Source: Roseateles oligotrophus (GTDB taxonomy: Bacteria > Pseudomonadota > Gammaproteobacteria > Burkholderiales > Burkholderiaceae_C). From it: a DNA stretch of 64,000 nt. Numbering within the stretch: the stretch's first letter is position 1; every line of letters begins with the position of its first letter. Of the stretch, positions 16,297 through 24,827 are shown piece after piece. Below the pieces are notes generated by a model, which was not told the DNA's origin, ran no database searches, and saw nothing but the letters and a program-made list of their open reading frames with translations. The stretch spans positions 124,001 to 188,000 of the forward strand of contig NZ_JAJIRN010000011.1 of NCBI RefSeq assembly GCF_025717515.1, given 5' to 3'. A program made the position numbers and the translations under genes.

Positions 16297-16548
16297 ATGG
16301 TTGTAATTCGATTGGCTCGCGGCGGCTCCAAGAAGCGCCCTTTCTATAACATCGTTGTGGCAAACAGCCAGCAGCGTCGTGACGGCCGTTTCATCGAGCG
16401 CGTGGGTTTTTACAACCCCGTGGCTTCCGGTGCAGCCGAACCATTGCGCGTCGCTCTCGACCGCGTCAACTACTGGATCGGTGTTGGCGCCCAGTTGTCG
16501 CCTACCGTTGAGCGGCTGGTCACCCAGTCCAAGAAGGCTGCGGTCTAA
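16297..16548 (+). CDS. rpsP: 30S ribosomal protein S16
   Basis: An 83-residue ribosomal protein beginning [20 protein letters not shown], with [18 protein letters not shown] and [21 protein letters not shown]. The start follows AGGAAACATC and matches the universal N-terminus. It is the first gene of the rpsP-rimM-trmD-rplS operon. Confidence 0.98.
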   Translation: MVVIRLARGGSKKRPFYNIVVANSQQRRDGRFIERVGFYNPVASGAAEPLRVALDRVNYWIGVGAQLSPTVERLVTQSKKAAV

Positions 16549-16560
16549 GCTGTCCTCCAA

Positions 16561-17187
16561 ATGACAAGAGCACCTACCGAACTTCACTCTTCTGCAAACG
16601 GCTCCGAGGAGCAGGCTTGGCCAGAGGACGCAATTGAGGTTGGGTGCATTCTTGATGCCTGGGGTGTCAAGGGCTGGATCAAGGTGCAAGCCTATTCCAG
16701 CGATGCCCAGGCGCTGTTTTCCTCGCGGCGCTGGTTTTTGCGGCCGGCCGAGGTGAACAAGGGCGAAGGTCCAGTCGTGGTGCGCACCAAGCCCTTGCCA
16801 CGACTGTTGAAAATTCTCGCGATTCGCGAACATGGCGAGGGCATTGTTGCCAGCGTCCAGGACATCGCGGATCGCACGGCTGCGGAGGGACTGCGCGGAG
16901 CGCGCATTTTCATCTCTCGCTCGGCCTTTCCAAGCCCAAGTCCGGATGAATACTACTGGGTCGACCTGATCGGCCTGACGGTACTCAATCGTCAGGGCGA
17001 AACTTTGGGTGAAGTGATCGGTTTGATAGATGCCGGACCGCATAGTGTCTTGCGCATCATGCCGCCGGGCATGGTGGCACCCGTCAAGCCGGATCAAGAG
17101 CGGCTGGTGCCTTTTGTGGCGGCTTTTGTCGATGATGTCGATCTTGAGCAGCGCCAGATCACCGTCGACTGGGGCTTGGACTACTGA
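16561..17187 (+). CDS. rimM: Ribosome maturation factor RimM
   Basis: A 208-residue 16S rRNA processing factor that binds the 30S head and S19. The N-terminal RimM domain has [20 protein letters not shown], and the PRC-barrel half has [15 protein letters not shown] and the end [26 protein letters not shown]. It has about 20 extra polar residues at the N-terminus compared with short homologues. It sits between rpsP and trmD, as in most Proteobacteria. Confidence 0.95.
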   Translation: MTRAPTELHSSANGSEEQAWPEDAIEVGCILDAWGVKGWIKVQAYSSDAQALFSSRRWFLRPAEVNKGEGPVVVRTKPLPRLLKILAIREHGEGIVASVQDIADRTAAEGLRGARIFISRSAFPSPSPDEYYWVDLIGLTVLNRQGETLGEVIGLIDAGPHSVLRIMPPGMVAPVKPDQERLVPFVAAFVDDVDLEQRQITVDWGLDY

Positions 17188-17204
17188 GTCCGGGTCAGCG
17201 CAGC

Positions 17205-17999
17205 ATGCGCTTTGACGTCATAACCCTATTCCCTGAACTTTTCGGGCCGCACCTAAGTCACGGCGTAACGCGGCGTGCCTTCGAGAGTGGTCAGGTTGAT
17301 GTGCGGCTGTGGCAGTTGCGCGATTTTGCCGAAGACAACTACCGCCGTGTCGATGATCGGCCTTTCGGTGGCGGCCCCGGTATGGTGATGTTGGCTGAGC
17401 CGCTCGAGCGGGCCATGGCGGCGATCAAGCTTGAGCGCCTTGCCGCTGCTCAAGATGCCGCTGGCTCGGCCATTATTCATTTCAGCCCGACCGGTAGGCC
17501 CATCACGCAAGACTTGGTTCAGGACTTGGCCAAAGGGCCGGGTGCTGTGCTCTTGTGTGGGCGTTATGAGGGCATGGATCAGCGCTTTCTCGATCGGCAT
17601 GTGACGATGGAGTTGAGTTTGGGGGATTTCGTTTTGTCGGGTGGTGAGTTGCCTGCCCTGGCCTTGCTGGACGCGATTGCTCGTTTGCAAGACGGCGTGT
17701 TGAACGACGCCAAGTCGCACCAACAAGACAGTTTCTCGGATGGCTTGCTCGACTGCCCTCATTACAGTCGCCCGGAGGTGTTGACTGTTGTCGGTGAGGA
17801 TGAGAGTGCTTTGGCGGTGCCGGCGGTTTTGATGTCGGGTCACCATGCGAATATCGCCAAATGGCGGCGCGAACGGTCGCTCGAAATTACCAGTCGGCGG
17901 CGGCCGGACTTGATTCTTGCGGCGCGCGCGCTGGGGAGGCTGAGCAAGAGTGATGAGCGATTCTTACGGGAACTCGCGGCATCAAACTCAAATAGCTGA
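17205..17999 (+). CDS. trmD: tRNA (guanine37-N1)-methyltransferase TrmD
   Basis: A 264-residue SPOUT-class enzyme that makes m1G37 in tRNA and prevents frameshifting. It opens [21 protein letters not shown] and contains [16 protein letters not shown], the knot region [18 protein letters not shown] and [16 protein letters not shown], and the C-terminal [13 protein letters not shown]. It starts 17 bases after rimM. Confidence 0.97.
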   Translation: MRFDVITLFPELFGPHLSHGVTRRAFESGQVDVRLWQLRDFAEDNYRRVDDRPFGGGPGMVMLAEPLERAMAAIKLERLAAAQDAAGSAIIHFSPTGRPITQDLVQDLAKGPGAVLLCGRYEGMDQRFLDRHVTMELSLGDFVLSGGELPALALLDAIARLQDGVLNDAKSHQQDSFSDGLLDCPHYSRPEVLTVVGEDESALAVPAVLMSGHHANIAKWRRERSLEITSRRRPDLILAARALGRLSKSDERFLRELAASNSNS

Positions 18000-18018
18000 T
18001 CCTTCATGAAATTTGCGC

Positions 18019-18199
18019 TATAATCATCGGCTGTTCGATCCTCTGGTGGGTCGATTTGAGCTTGATTTTGCGTAAATTCGTGTGCCAGGCATTTTGGATG
18101 CCTAGTGAACTTAAGCAGCGCAACGGGTTCAACTCAGTGACTTTGGCGGCCATGTTGGCCTGTCCAATTTGATGCCACCATGATCATTAGGAGAACTCT
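18019..18199 (+). promoter_or_regulatory. rplS: Internal promoter and 180-base leader of rplS
   Basis: TATAAT at 18019-18024 follows the trmD stop; a -35 match is poor. The leader contains small hairpins (GGCATTTTGGATGCC at about 18088 and GGCCATGTTGGCC near 18151) and ends in AGGAGAACTCT before the GTG start. It would let rplS be expressed apart from trmD. Autoregulation by L19 is possible but not shown. Confidence 0.5.
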
Positions 18200-18553
18200 G
18201 TGGACTTGATCCAAACCCTTGAGCACGAAGAAGTTGCTCGTCTGAACAAGGCTTTCCCTGACTATTGCCCCGGCGATACAGTGATTGTCAGCGTGAACGT
18301 CGTTGAAGGTACACGCAAGCGTGTGCAGGCTTTCGAAGGCGTCGTGATTGCCAAACGCAATCGCGGTCTGAACTCCAGTTTCATCGTTCGTAAAATTTCG
18401 AACGGCGAAGGCGTTGAGCGTACGTTCCAGCTGTACAGCCCCCTGATCGCTTCGATCGTGGTCAAGCGTCGTGGCGCTGTGCGTCGCGCCAAGCTGTACT
18501 ATTTGCGCGATCGTTCGGGCAAGTCGGCTCGAATCAAGGAAAAATTGGGCTGA
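18200..18553 (+). CDS. rplS: 50S ribosomal protein L19
   Basis: A 117-residue ribosomal protein at the 30S-50S interface. It shows [50 protein letters not shown] and [19 protein letters not shown]. The start is a GTG with AGGAG seven bases upstream. It ends the rpsP operon and is followed by a 16-bp stem. Confidence 0.97.
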   Translation: MDLIQTLEHEEVARLNKAFPDYCPGDTVIVSVNVVEGTRKRVQAFEGVVIAKRNRGLNSSFIVRKISNGEGVERTFQLYSPLIASIVVKRRGAVRRAKLYYLRDRSGKSARIKEKLG

Positions 18554-18615
18554 TCGAATCTCGGTTCAGGCCGAGATTCGGAAACCAGGGCAAGCAAGTT
18601 ATTGCCGGCCCTGCC

Positions 18616-18651
18616 CAACGACAAAGCCGCCTTCGGGCGGCTTTGTCGTTG
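18616..18651 (+). terminator. Terminator of the rpsP-rplS operon
   Basis: CAACGACAAAGCCGCC (18616-18631), loop TTCG, GGCGGCTTTGTCGTTG (18636-18651): a perfect 16-bp stem with a stable tetraloop, about 60 bases after rplS. No clean T-run follows. Confidence 0.8.
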
Positions 18652-18711
18652 GCGCTTCACAAACGTGTTGGACTGAAAAAATACAGCTCACTTTCCCTCT
18701 ATGCTTTGCTC

Positions 18712-19407
18712 ATGACGCGCGCTCCGATTTTGAACCCCCATGCCGTGCCAGTGACCTCGGTCGATGCGCATTTGGCGGCCGTAGCTTCGTCGGAGCTGAC
18801 TCCGTTGGCGTTGCGAAATCGCTTTGCAAATCCACCCAATTGGCACGCCGAGTTGGCCGGTGATGGCGGCCTATTCTCCGGGCGCGCACCGGCCGCAGCC
18901 GCTGTGCTGCTGCCCTTGGTGGCGCGTGCCGATGGTTTGCATTTGTTGCTGACGCGACGCACCGATCACCTACGTGAACATGCCGGCCAAATCAGCCTGC
19001 CCGGCGGCCGCGTGGAGGATTTTGATGTATCGGCAGAGGCGACCGCGCTGCGCGAGACCGAGGAGGAAATCGGCCTATCCAGATCCTTCGTTGAAATCCT
19101 TGGGCGCTTGCCCGTTTACACCACCGTCACCGCTTTTCAGGTGACGCCGGTCGTGGCTCTTGTGACACCCGGTTTTGAGTTGAGCCTAGACACGGGCGAG
19201 GTGGCTGAGGTTTTCGAGGTGCCTTTGCAGTTTTTGATGACACCGGCTCATCACCGACAGCACAGGTTTGAGTTCGCCGGCGGTCAGCGGCAATTCTTAT
19301 CGATGCCTTGGCGCAACACCGAACTTGGCGCCGAGGCGCCCGAGTACTTTATTTGGGGTGCGACAGCGGCGATGCTGCGCAACTTCTACCGCTTCCTCGC
19401 CGCTTGA
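18712..19407 (+). CDS. Nudix hydrolase, CoA pyrophosphatase (NudL-like)
   Basis: A 231-residue Nudix protein. The Nudix box runs from SLPGGRVEDFDVSAEATALR into ETEEEIGL, with the catalytic REXXEE pattern as RETEEE. Upstream, LLLTRRTDHLREHAGQ is the extra motif of the coenzyme A pyrophosphatase subfamily (UPF0035). It probably cleaves CoA or oxidised CoA to 4'-phosphopantetheine and 3',5'-ADP. The ATG at 18712 is the first in frame after the terminator. Confidence 0.9.
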   Translation: MTRAPILNPHAVPVTSVDAHLAAVASSELTPLALRNRFANPPNWHAELAGDGGLFSGRAPAAAAVLLPLVARADGLHLLLTRRTDHLREHAGQISLPGGRVEDFDVSAEATALRETEEEIGLSRSFVEILGRLPVYTTVTAFQVTPVVALVTPGFELSLDTGEVAEVFEVPLQFLMTPAHHRQHRFEFAGGQRQFLSMPWRNTELGAEAPEYFIWGATAAMLRNFYRFLAA

Positions 19408-19435
19408 GCCTTCGCGCCCGCTATCATCCCCGCCC

Positions 19436-20425
19436 ATGAACTTCTTTGCGGTCCTGCTTGCTTTGCTGTGTGAACAGCTGAAACCTCTGCGCCATGGCAA
19501 TGGCGTCCATCAAGGCGTGATTGGCTGGGTACGCTGGACCGGCCGAAATTTTGACGCCGGGCGCGAGCATCATGCGAGCGTGGTCTGGTGTATTACGGTC
19601 ATTGGGCCGGCCTTGCTGATGGCGCTGGTCTACTTGCTGGTTGGCCACTTCAGTTTGCTCCTGGCCTTGGGCTTGGATGTGCTGGTGCTGTATCTAACCC
19701 TGGGCTTCAGGCAGTTCAGCCATTACTTCACCGACATTCGCGATGCGCTGGAGCGAGGTGATGATTTGGAGGCGCGCCGCCTGCTGTCCGAATGGCGTCA
19801 TCTTGACGCCAGCGAATTGCCGCGTACTGAGTTGGTCCGTCATGTGGTCGAGCATTCCTTGCTAGCCGCCCATCGCCATGTGTTCGGTGTGTTTTTTTGG
19901 TTCGTCGTGCTGTCCACGTTGGGCTTGGGGCCCGCCGGCGCCGTGCTGTACCGAATGGCCGAATTTGTCAGTCGTTACTGGGCCTTCAAAAGCCGGACGC
20001 TGGATGCCCCGACAAATATGCGTTTGATGCAGTTGTCGCGAAAATTGTTCGGTTTTATCGACTATTTGCCGGCCCGTTTTACCGCCGTCGGTTTCACCAT
20101 CGTCGGCAATTTTGAAGAGGCGGTGAATGGCTGGCGCCGTGACGCCGGGCTCTGGCTGCATCCCAATGAGGGAATTATTTTGGCGTCTGCCGCCGGAGCC
20201 TTGGGTTTGCAGTTGGGCGGCGTGGCGGCTCCTGGCATTACGCCGGATCGCAGCAAGACCTTTGATGCCGGCGTCGATTCTGATGCGACCCTGGCCGATG
20301 GGTCGACGCCTGGGCAGTTGCCACAATTGGGGCATTTGCAGAGCGTGGTGGGACTGATCTGGCGTTCGGTCGTGCTGTGGATGCTGCTGCTGGCCTTGTT
20401 GACCTTGGCCAATTTGGTAGGTTGA
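19436..20425 (+). CDS. CobD/CbiB-family membrane protein
   Basis: A 329-residue protein of the family usually labelled CobD/CbiB (adenosylcobinamide-phosphate synthase), also related to AmpE. It has membrane stretches at the N-terminus (VVWCITVIGPALLMALVYLLVG and LLLALGLDVLVLYLTLGF), the conserved FRQFSHYFTDIRDALERGD and HLDASELPRTELVRHVVEHSL, and a final helix VVLWMLLLALLTLANLVG. No other cobalamin gene is nearby, so a role in B12 synthesis is not supported by context. It follows the Nudix gene by 28 bases. Confidence 0.78.
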   Translation: MNFFAVLLALLCEQLKPLRHGNGVHQGVIGWVRWTGRNFDAGREHHASVVWCITVIGPALLMALVYLLVGHFSLLLALGLDVLVLYLTLGFRQFSHYFTDIRDALERGDDLEARRLLSEWRHLDASELPRTELVRHVVEHSLLAAHRHVFGVFFWFVVLSTLGLGPAGAVLYRMAEFVSRYWAFKSRTLDAPTNMRLMQLSRKLFGFIDYLPARFTAVGFTIVGNFEEAVNGWRRDAGLWLHPNEGIILASAAGALGLQLGGVAAPGITPDRSKTFDAGVDSDATLADGSTPGQLPQLGHLQSVVGLIWRSVVLWMLLLALLTLANLVG

Positions 20426-20617
20426 AGTGGAATTTGCTTGATTGCCGGGGCGATGCCGTCGGTTTTTGCTGTAAAAAGTGGCTGGCAAGTCGATCCAGGA
20501 TTAAAGTCTGCGCTATGGATGTCGAAATAGTGCACATGATCTGCGTCGATCCGCCCAGCTCGTCTGCAAGCGAAGCGTCGATTCAGCCCCGCAAAGTCTC
20601 TCTTGTGGAGGTTTGCC

Positions 20618-21193
20618 ATGATTAATGCCTTGAACGGTGCCGCCGAGAAAATTCCGGCTCCGACCCGCCTTACTGGCGAAGAAACGTTGAAGCGGCGTGA
20701 AACGCCTAGGCCTGCCAATTTGATCTCGGCCGAGAGGGATTCGGCAGTTGTCGAGATTTCCAGTGAGGGAGCTAGGCGCTCTCAAGTCCAGGCGGATGAT
20801 TTTGCCTTGCCGGCTCAGCAAAGCTCGAGTGCCAGCAGCAGCACGCCTAGCCAGCAAGTGCCAACAGCCCTCCCGGCGGTGGCCTCAGCCGAGCCCGCAG
20901 ACCCTCCGCCACAAGCTGAAAGCGCGGTTGGGGTGGCATCGACTTTGCTCCAATCTGAGCCAACTCAAGAGCAGGTGAACGCTCGCGAAGCGCAAGTTGG
21001 TGCTGCGAGCGAGTTTGATGAAGCCGATGCGAATCAGGACGGCACCGTCAATGTGCTGGAAAAGCGCGCATTCGACTTTATGCACCCGACCTTGGCGCGC
21101 TACCCCGGCGCCAATGATGAGCCCTCGCAGCGCACGATCGCCGCTGAACTGAAGGCTTATGAGGCGGTGGCGCGAAGCGGGCGAGAGCTCTAA
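20618..21193 (+). CDS. EF-hand protein with low-complexity linker
   Basis: A 191-residue hydrophilic protein, no signal peptide seen. The first ~130 residues are rich in Ala, Ser, Pro and Gln and look disordered. Near residue 140 there is a single EF-hand loop, DEADANQDGTVNVLEK (Asp at positions 1, 3 and 5 pattern), followed by a short helical end. The start at 20618 has TGGAGG eight bases upstream. I do not recognise the family. Calcium binding is likely from the loop; the job is unknown. A strong bidirectional terminator follows. Confidence 0.65.
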   Translation: MINALNGAAEKIPAPTRLTGEETLKRRETPRPANLISAERDSAVVEISSEGARRSQVQADDFALPAQQSSSASSSTPSQQVPTALPAVASAEPADPPPQAESAVGVASTLLQSEPTQEQVNAREAQVGAASEFDEADANQDGTVNVLEKRAFDFMHPTLARYPGANDEPSQRTIAAELKAYEAVARSGREL

Positions 21194-21219
21194 TGCCCGC
21201 TAGGTCTGCGCCGCAATAA

Positions 21220-21245
21220 AAAAGGCCCGTTCTCACGGGCCTTTT
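21220..21245. terminator. Bidirectional rho-independent terminator
   Basis: AAAAGGCCCGT (21220-21230) and ACGGGCCTTTT (21235-21245) form an 11-bp perfect stem with A/T flanks on both sides, between the convergent EF-hand and Tim44-domain genes. Confidence 0.88.
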
Positions 21246-21265
21246 GACTTTCAAAGGAATTGAAC

Positions 21266-22186
21266 TCAAGCGTTGGCTTGAATGCCGGCGATCGCCCATT
21301 CCTGGCTTTCGTCGACGGGACGCACCAAATGCCAAACTTCATCGAAGTTTTCGGCGGCCGCTTCGCTTTGTTCGCGGATCAGACCCCAAAAACGCACGCT
21401 GACGATTTGCTGGCCCTGATCTTGAGCGCGCTCGATCACGCGGGCGTCCAGTTGCAAGACCTCGGTGCGCTGAAGCGCGCCCTTGCGATCCAGCAAGTCC
21501 TGCTGCACCACGCCATACATTTCAGGCGTGGTGAAGCGGCGCAGGTCGGCTTGATCGCCGGCATCATTGGCCGCTTGCAAGCGGATGAAAACGCGCTTCG
21601 CCAATTGCTCAAAACCAGCACTGTCAAAACCGTCGGCCGCAACAGCCACTGGGGCCGCTGCGACGGGGGTGGCGCTCGCCGTTGGCGCGGCAGCAAAATC
21701 ACTTGGCTTGCTGCCGGCTGGCGGGATGGCCTGAGGCTGAGGCTGAAATGGCGCGCCGGCACCGGCGAACTGCATGCCTTGGGCTGCCGGCTTGCCCGCA
21801 CGCATGCGGCGCATGATGAAGCCGATGACGAACATCACCGCCACGCCGATCAAGAGCATGGTCATCATATTGGCCAAAGCCCCGCCCATGCCGAAATGGC
21901 TGGCCAAGGCGGCAATACCCAAGCCTGCGGCGAGGCCGGCAAGCGGACCCATCCAGTTGCGCTTGGGTGCTGCGGCCGCTGCCGGGGCAGCAGCGGCCGC
22001 AGGAGCCGCTTGCTGAGGTGCCGGGCTGGCCTGCTGGGCGGGTGTGCTCTTGCTGGCATCAGCGGGAGGCGCCGTGCGCTTCATGCCGGACGAACCGCCG
22101 CCGCCCAATCGCTTGGCCTCTGCGTCAAACGAGGTCACGCCCAAGGCCAGCACAGCCACCATTGCTGAAATCAAAATTCGCTTCAC
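21266..22186 (-). CDS. Tim44-like domain protein, membrane anchored
   Basis: A 306-residue protein. It has an N-terminal signal or anchor (ILISAMVAVLALGVTSFDAEA), a Gly/Ser and Ala/Pro/Gln low-complexity stretch, two membrane helices (WMGPLAGLAAGLGIAALASHF and MTMLLIGVAVMFVIGFIMRRM), another Pro/Ala linker, and a C-terminal Tim44-like domain (about 190-305: FIRLQAANDAGDQADLRRFT ... VSVRFWGLIREQ ... EWAIAGIQA). The start is a GTG at 22186 with a good CGGAGGA Shine-Dalgarno. Bacterial Tim44-domain proteins have no agreed function; lipid or membrane binding is plausible from the mitochondrial relative. Confidence 0.85.
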   Translation of the reverse strand: MKRILISAMVAVLALGVTSFDAEAKRLGGGGSSGMKRTAPPADASKSTPAQQASPAPQQAAPAAAAAPAAAAAPKRNWMGPLAGLAAGLGIAALASHFGMGGALANMMTMLLIGVAVMFVIGFIMRRMRAGKPAAQGMQFAGAGAPFQPQPQAIPPAGSKPSDFAAAPTASATPVAAAPVAVAADGFDSAGFEQLAKRVFIRLQAANDAGDQADLRRFTTPEMYGVVQQDLLDRKGALQRTEVLQLDARVIERAQDQGQQIVSVRFWGLIREQSEAAAENFDEVWHLVRPVDESQEWAIAGIQANA

Positions 22187-22253
22187 AAAATTCCTCCGAG
22201 CCTACATTGGCCGTCGCGTTCATTTGGGGATGGTTTGGTGGCCTTCAAGGCCA

Positions 22254-23027
22254 TCAACCGGCGCTCAATTCACGCACATCGGCCAATACCGTGGTGCCAA
22301 AATTGGCGCCGCCAAGATAGCTCAAAACCTTTGCCGCAGCTTCTGTAGGGCTTAATAACTGCCCGCTGGTTTTGAAGTTCGCAAACACCGCCTGGTCAGG
22401 GAACTTGCTCGGGTCGCCGCCGCGCAATTGGGCTTGCATCTCGGTGTCGATGATGCCGGGCGCCAGCGACACGATGGCCGCACCCTCATCGGCCTTGGCG
22501 GCCTCGTCCAGCGCCATCGCACGCGACAAATTGTCCATGCCGGCCTTGGCTGCGCAGTAAGCGGCGCTGCCGGCCATCGCGCGGCGCCCCAGGCCGGAGG
22601 AGATATTCAATATCCGCCGCTGACGGCCCAGCGCCGTCGTCGCGCGCAGGAACGCGCTGCTCAAGAGCAGGGTTGCTTCCAGACCGACCCGAATGGCCAT
22701 CGACAGTTCCTCCAGCGACACGCTTTCGACCGGACCGGGCGTGGGCACGACGCCGGCGTTATTGATCAAGGTCGCGCGGCTAAAGCGACCAGTTGGCTGC
22801 GCCTCCAACCAGCTTTGCAGCGCGCGCGCGGCCGTCAGTGGTTGGCTCAAATCATGCTGCCACTGCTCCAAATGAACGCCCAACTCTGCAGCCGCCGCAG
22901 TCAGGGCCGCGCTTTGCCCGCGCGAAATACCGATGACGATATGGTCGAGGCCGAGCAATTGGCGGGCAATGGCCTCGCCCATGCCGCGTGAGGCGCCGCT
23001 AACGATGTAGAGCTCTTGCTGTTTCAT
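22254..23027 (-). CDS. Short-chain dehydrogenase/reductase
   Basis: A 257-residue classical SDR. The cofactor motif SGASRGMGEA starts at residue 10, LINNAG at 88-92, and catalytic Ser143/144, Tyr157 and Lys161 (YCAAK) are all present, so it should be active. The C-terminal substrate region resembles the sepiapterin reductase/benzil reductase type, and the substrate is unknown. The start overlaps the DUF938 stop by ATGA. It is the last gene of the long leftward run; an imperfect hairpin (TGGCCTT/AGGCCA) overlaps its stop. Confidence 0.85.
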   Translation of the reverse strand: MKQQELYIVSGASRGMGEAIARQLLGLDHIVIGISRGQSAALTAAAAELGVHLEQWQHDLSQPLTAARALQSWLEAQPTGRFSRATLINNAGVVPTPGPVESVSLEELSMAIRVGLEATLLLSSAFLRATTALGRQRRILNISSGLGRRAMAGSAAYCAAKAGMDNLSRAMALDEAAKADEGAAIVSLAPGIIDTEMQAQLRGGDPSKFPDQAVFANFKTSGQLLSPTEAAAKVLSYLGGANFGTTVLADVRELSAG

Positions 23028-23671
23028 GCGGGGTCTTTCAGAAGTGTTGAGGAACCGGTGTTTGAGGCTTGGCGGAAGACCAGCAGCAGATTATTGGCCG
23101 GCATTTTGATGACTTGGCACAAATGTAAATTGCAGGCTTGAGCCTCGGCGCTGACCTCGTCCAGTTGGCGCAGGCCCCAAGCCGGATTGCGCCTTCGCAG
23201 GTCGGCGTCAAAGGCCAAATTGCTGGCCGCAGTGTCGACACCAGTCTCCAGAAAAGGCCCGTAGACGAGCAATTGCCCCGATGGCGCCAGGTGCCGCGCC
23301 GCACCGCGCATCAAGGCGGCGCAAGTCTGCCAGGGCGAGATGTGCAGCATATTGGCGCAGTACAGGGCATCCAGTTTTTGATGGCCGGCTGGCAAGGCCC
23401 AGTCGGCTTGCAACACATCGAGCTGAATAGGTGGCACCCCAAGTGGTCGCCAAGCCGCAATGGACGCCAAGGCCTCGGGCGAAGGGTCCGAGGCCAACCA
23501 ATCCCAGCCCGGCATCTGCGCCGAAAAATGCGCAATATGCTGGCCGCTGCCGCTGGCTATTTCCAGCGCAATGCCTTGTTCGGGCAGCAGTTGCAACAAG
23601 GCCTCCAGAATGACTTCTTTGTTGCGTTCGGCGGCGGGCGAGTGCAGGGCGGCAGAGTTGCTGGAGGGCAT
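23024..23671 (-). CDS. DUF938 SAM-dependent methyltransferase-like protein
   Basis: A 215-residue Rossmann methyltransferase of the DUF938 group. Residues near 12-20 give PAAERNKEVILEALLQLLP, a family hallmark, followed by the SAM motif I ALEIASGSGQHIAHF, then LDALYCANMLHISPW and GQLLVYGPFLETG. The substrate is unknown. The ATG at 23671 (with CGGAG upstream, one base after the RluA stop) is preferred over one eight codons earlier that would overlap the upstream gene. Confidence 0.88.
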   Translation of the reverse strand: MPSSNSAALHSPAAERNKEVILEALLQLLPEQGIALEIASGSGQHIAHFSAQMPGWDWLASDPSPEALASIAAWRPLGVPPIQLDVLQADWALPAGHQKLDALYCANMLHISPWQTCAALMRGAARHLAPSGQLLVYGPFLETGVDTAASNLAFDADLRRRNPAWGLRQLDEVSAEAQACNLHLCQVIKMPANNLLLVFRQASNTGSSTLLKDPA

Positions 23672-23672
23672 G

Positions 23673-24290
23673 TCAAAACTCCGGTGGGGATTCAAAGCTC
23701 AGGCCCCAATCGGGCAGTTTGAGCGAGCAGGCGTGCAAGTACATGCGCTCCACGGGCTGCGCACCATACAGCGCGTCGCCAATGATGGGGTGGCCCAGCG
23801 CCAGCATATGCACGCGTAACTGATGGGTGCGGCCGGTCACGGGTTCCAGCTCGACCCTTGTCTTGCCTTCGCCGCGCGACAACACGCGGTAGCGTGTCAG
23901 CGAGGCCTTGCCGATGTGATGGTCAACTTTTTGACGCGGCCGGTTCGGCCAGTCGGTGATCAAGGGCAGGTCGACCAATCCCTCATCCGGGCCGGCCAGC
24001 TCGCCTTCCAATATCGCGATATATCGTTTGTGCACGCGTCTGGCCTCAAACGCCATGCTCAAGGCGCGTTGCGCTGCGGCTCCGCGCGCCAGCAGCAGCA
24101 GGCCCGAGGTCGCCATGTCCAGGCGGTGCGCGATCAGGGCCTCGGGATATTGTTGCTGCACGCGCTGAATCACGCAGTCATGCTTGTCCGGCCCACGGCC
24201 CGGCACCGACAGCAAGCCGCTGGGCTTGTTGATGAGCAGCAACTCCTCGTTGGCGAAAAGCAGGTCGAACCCCGCTGAATCCTGCTTCAA
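23673..24290 (-). CDS. RluA-family RNA pseudouridine synthase
   Basis: A 205-residue enzyme with the catalytic aspartate at residue 58 in the motif IAHRLDMATSGLLLLA, the N-terminal LLINKPSGLLSVPGRG and the C-terminal VTGRTHQLRVHMLALGHPIIGD. It lacks an S4 domain and is short, like RluA rather than RluC or RluD. It probably modifies 23S rRNA or tRNA. The best start is a TTG at 24290 whose TTGA overlaps the stop of the phosphatase gene. Confidence 0.9.
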   Translation of the reverse strand: MKQDSAGFDLLFANEELLLINKPSGLLSVPGRGPDKHDCVIQRVQQQYPEALIAHRLDMATSGLLLLARGAAAQRALSMAFEARRVHKRYIAILEGELAGPDEGLVDLPLITDWPNRPRQKVDHHIGKASLTRYRVLSRGEGKTRVELEPVTGRTHQLRVHMLALGHPIIGDALYGAQPVERMYLHACSLKLPDWGLSFESPPEF

Positions 24291-24763
24291 AATTGATCGA
24301 TCCAGCCCGATTGCAGGGCAGATTCAGGTCTGGAACCCGCTGCCCGAACATGGGCGACAGCGGCCTCGCGGCTTAGTCCGGCTTGCTTCAATACGCAAGC
24401 GGCAACGGTGCCGGTGCGGCCCAGGCCGGCCGCGCAGTGCAGCAGCACTTGCTCGCCGAGCAAGAGGCTGTGGGTCAATTGCTCGACGCCGAGGCGAAAG
24501 GCTGCCGGGTCGGCACCGAGGCCGAAGTCACGCATCGGCAAATGCTGCCAGCGAAACGGCAGCCGGCCCTCGGCAATCGCCTTGTGATAGCTGGGCGACA
24601 AGCCGGCCACCTCCTCCAGAGGATTCAGGCAGACCACCAGATTGAGGTCACGCAGCCGCGCTTCATCGAGGAAGGCGCCCCAGGATTCGAGGCGCCCGGG
24701 CATTGAGTTGAGCCACAAGCGGCCGCTCAGTTTGGGGGGCAGGGTCAGGGAACGAAATGGCAT
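24287..24763 (-). CDS. Dual-specificity / protein-tyrosine phosphatase-like protein
   Basis: A 158-residue cysteine phosphatase. The signature HCAAGLGRTG places the nucleophile at Cys110 and the phosphate-binding arginine at Arg116; Asp79 in PMRDFGLGAD is the probable general acid. All three are intact, so catalysis is expected. The substrate could be phosphoprotein or a phospholipid/inositol phosphate. The ATG at 24763 is used; an ATG ten codons upstream is possible. It lies 64 bases after the flavoprotein gene and overlaps the RluA gene. Confidence 0.85.
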   Translation of the reverse strand: MPFRSLTLPPKLSGRLWLNSMPGRLESWGAFLDEARLRDLNLVVCLNPLEEVAGLSPSYHKAIAEGRLPFRWQHLPMRDFGLGADPAAFRLGVEQLTHSLLLGEQVLLHCAAGLGRTGTVAACVLKQAGLSREAAVAHVRAAGSRPESALQSGWIDQF

Positions 24764-24827
24764 GCGGCTATTTTCGATCAACTTTGATGTCAAGGGATGG
24801 CACTCAAGTCAGTCGGCGACCTTGGCC

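Noticed and set aside
18025-18199. A tRNA-like segment in the rplS leader (GGTTCAACTC)
   Set aside because: No acceptor or anticodon stem can be formed around it.
19436-20425. A cobalamin biosynthesis locus at the CobD/CbiB-like gene
   Set aside because: No other cob/cbi gene is nearby and the label rests only on a broad family; the neighbour is a Nudix hydrolase.
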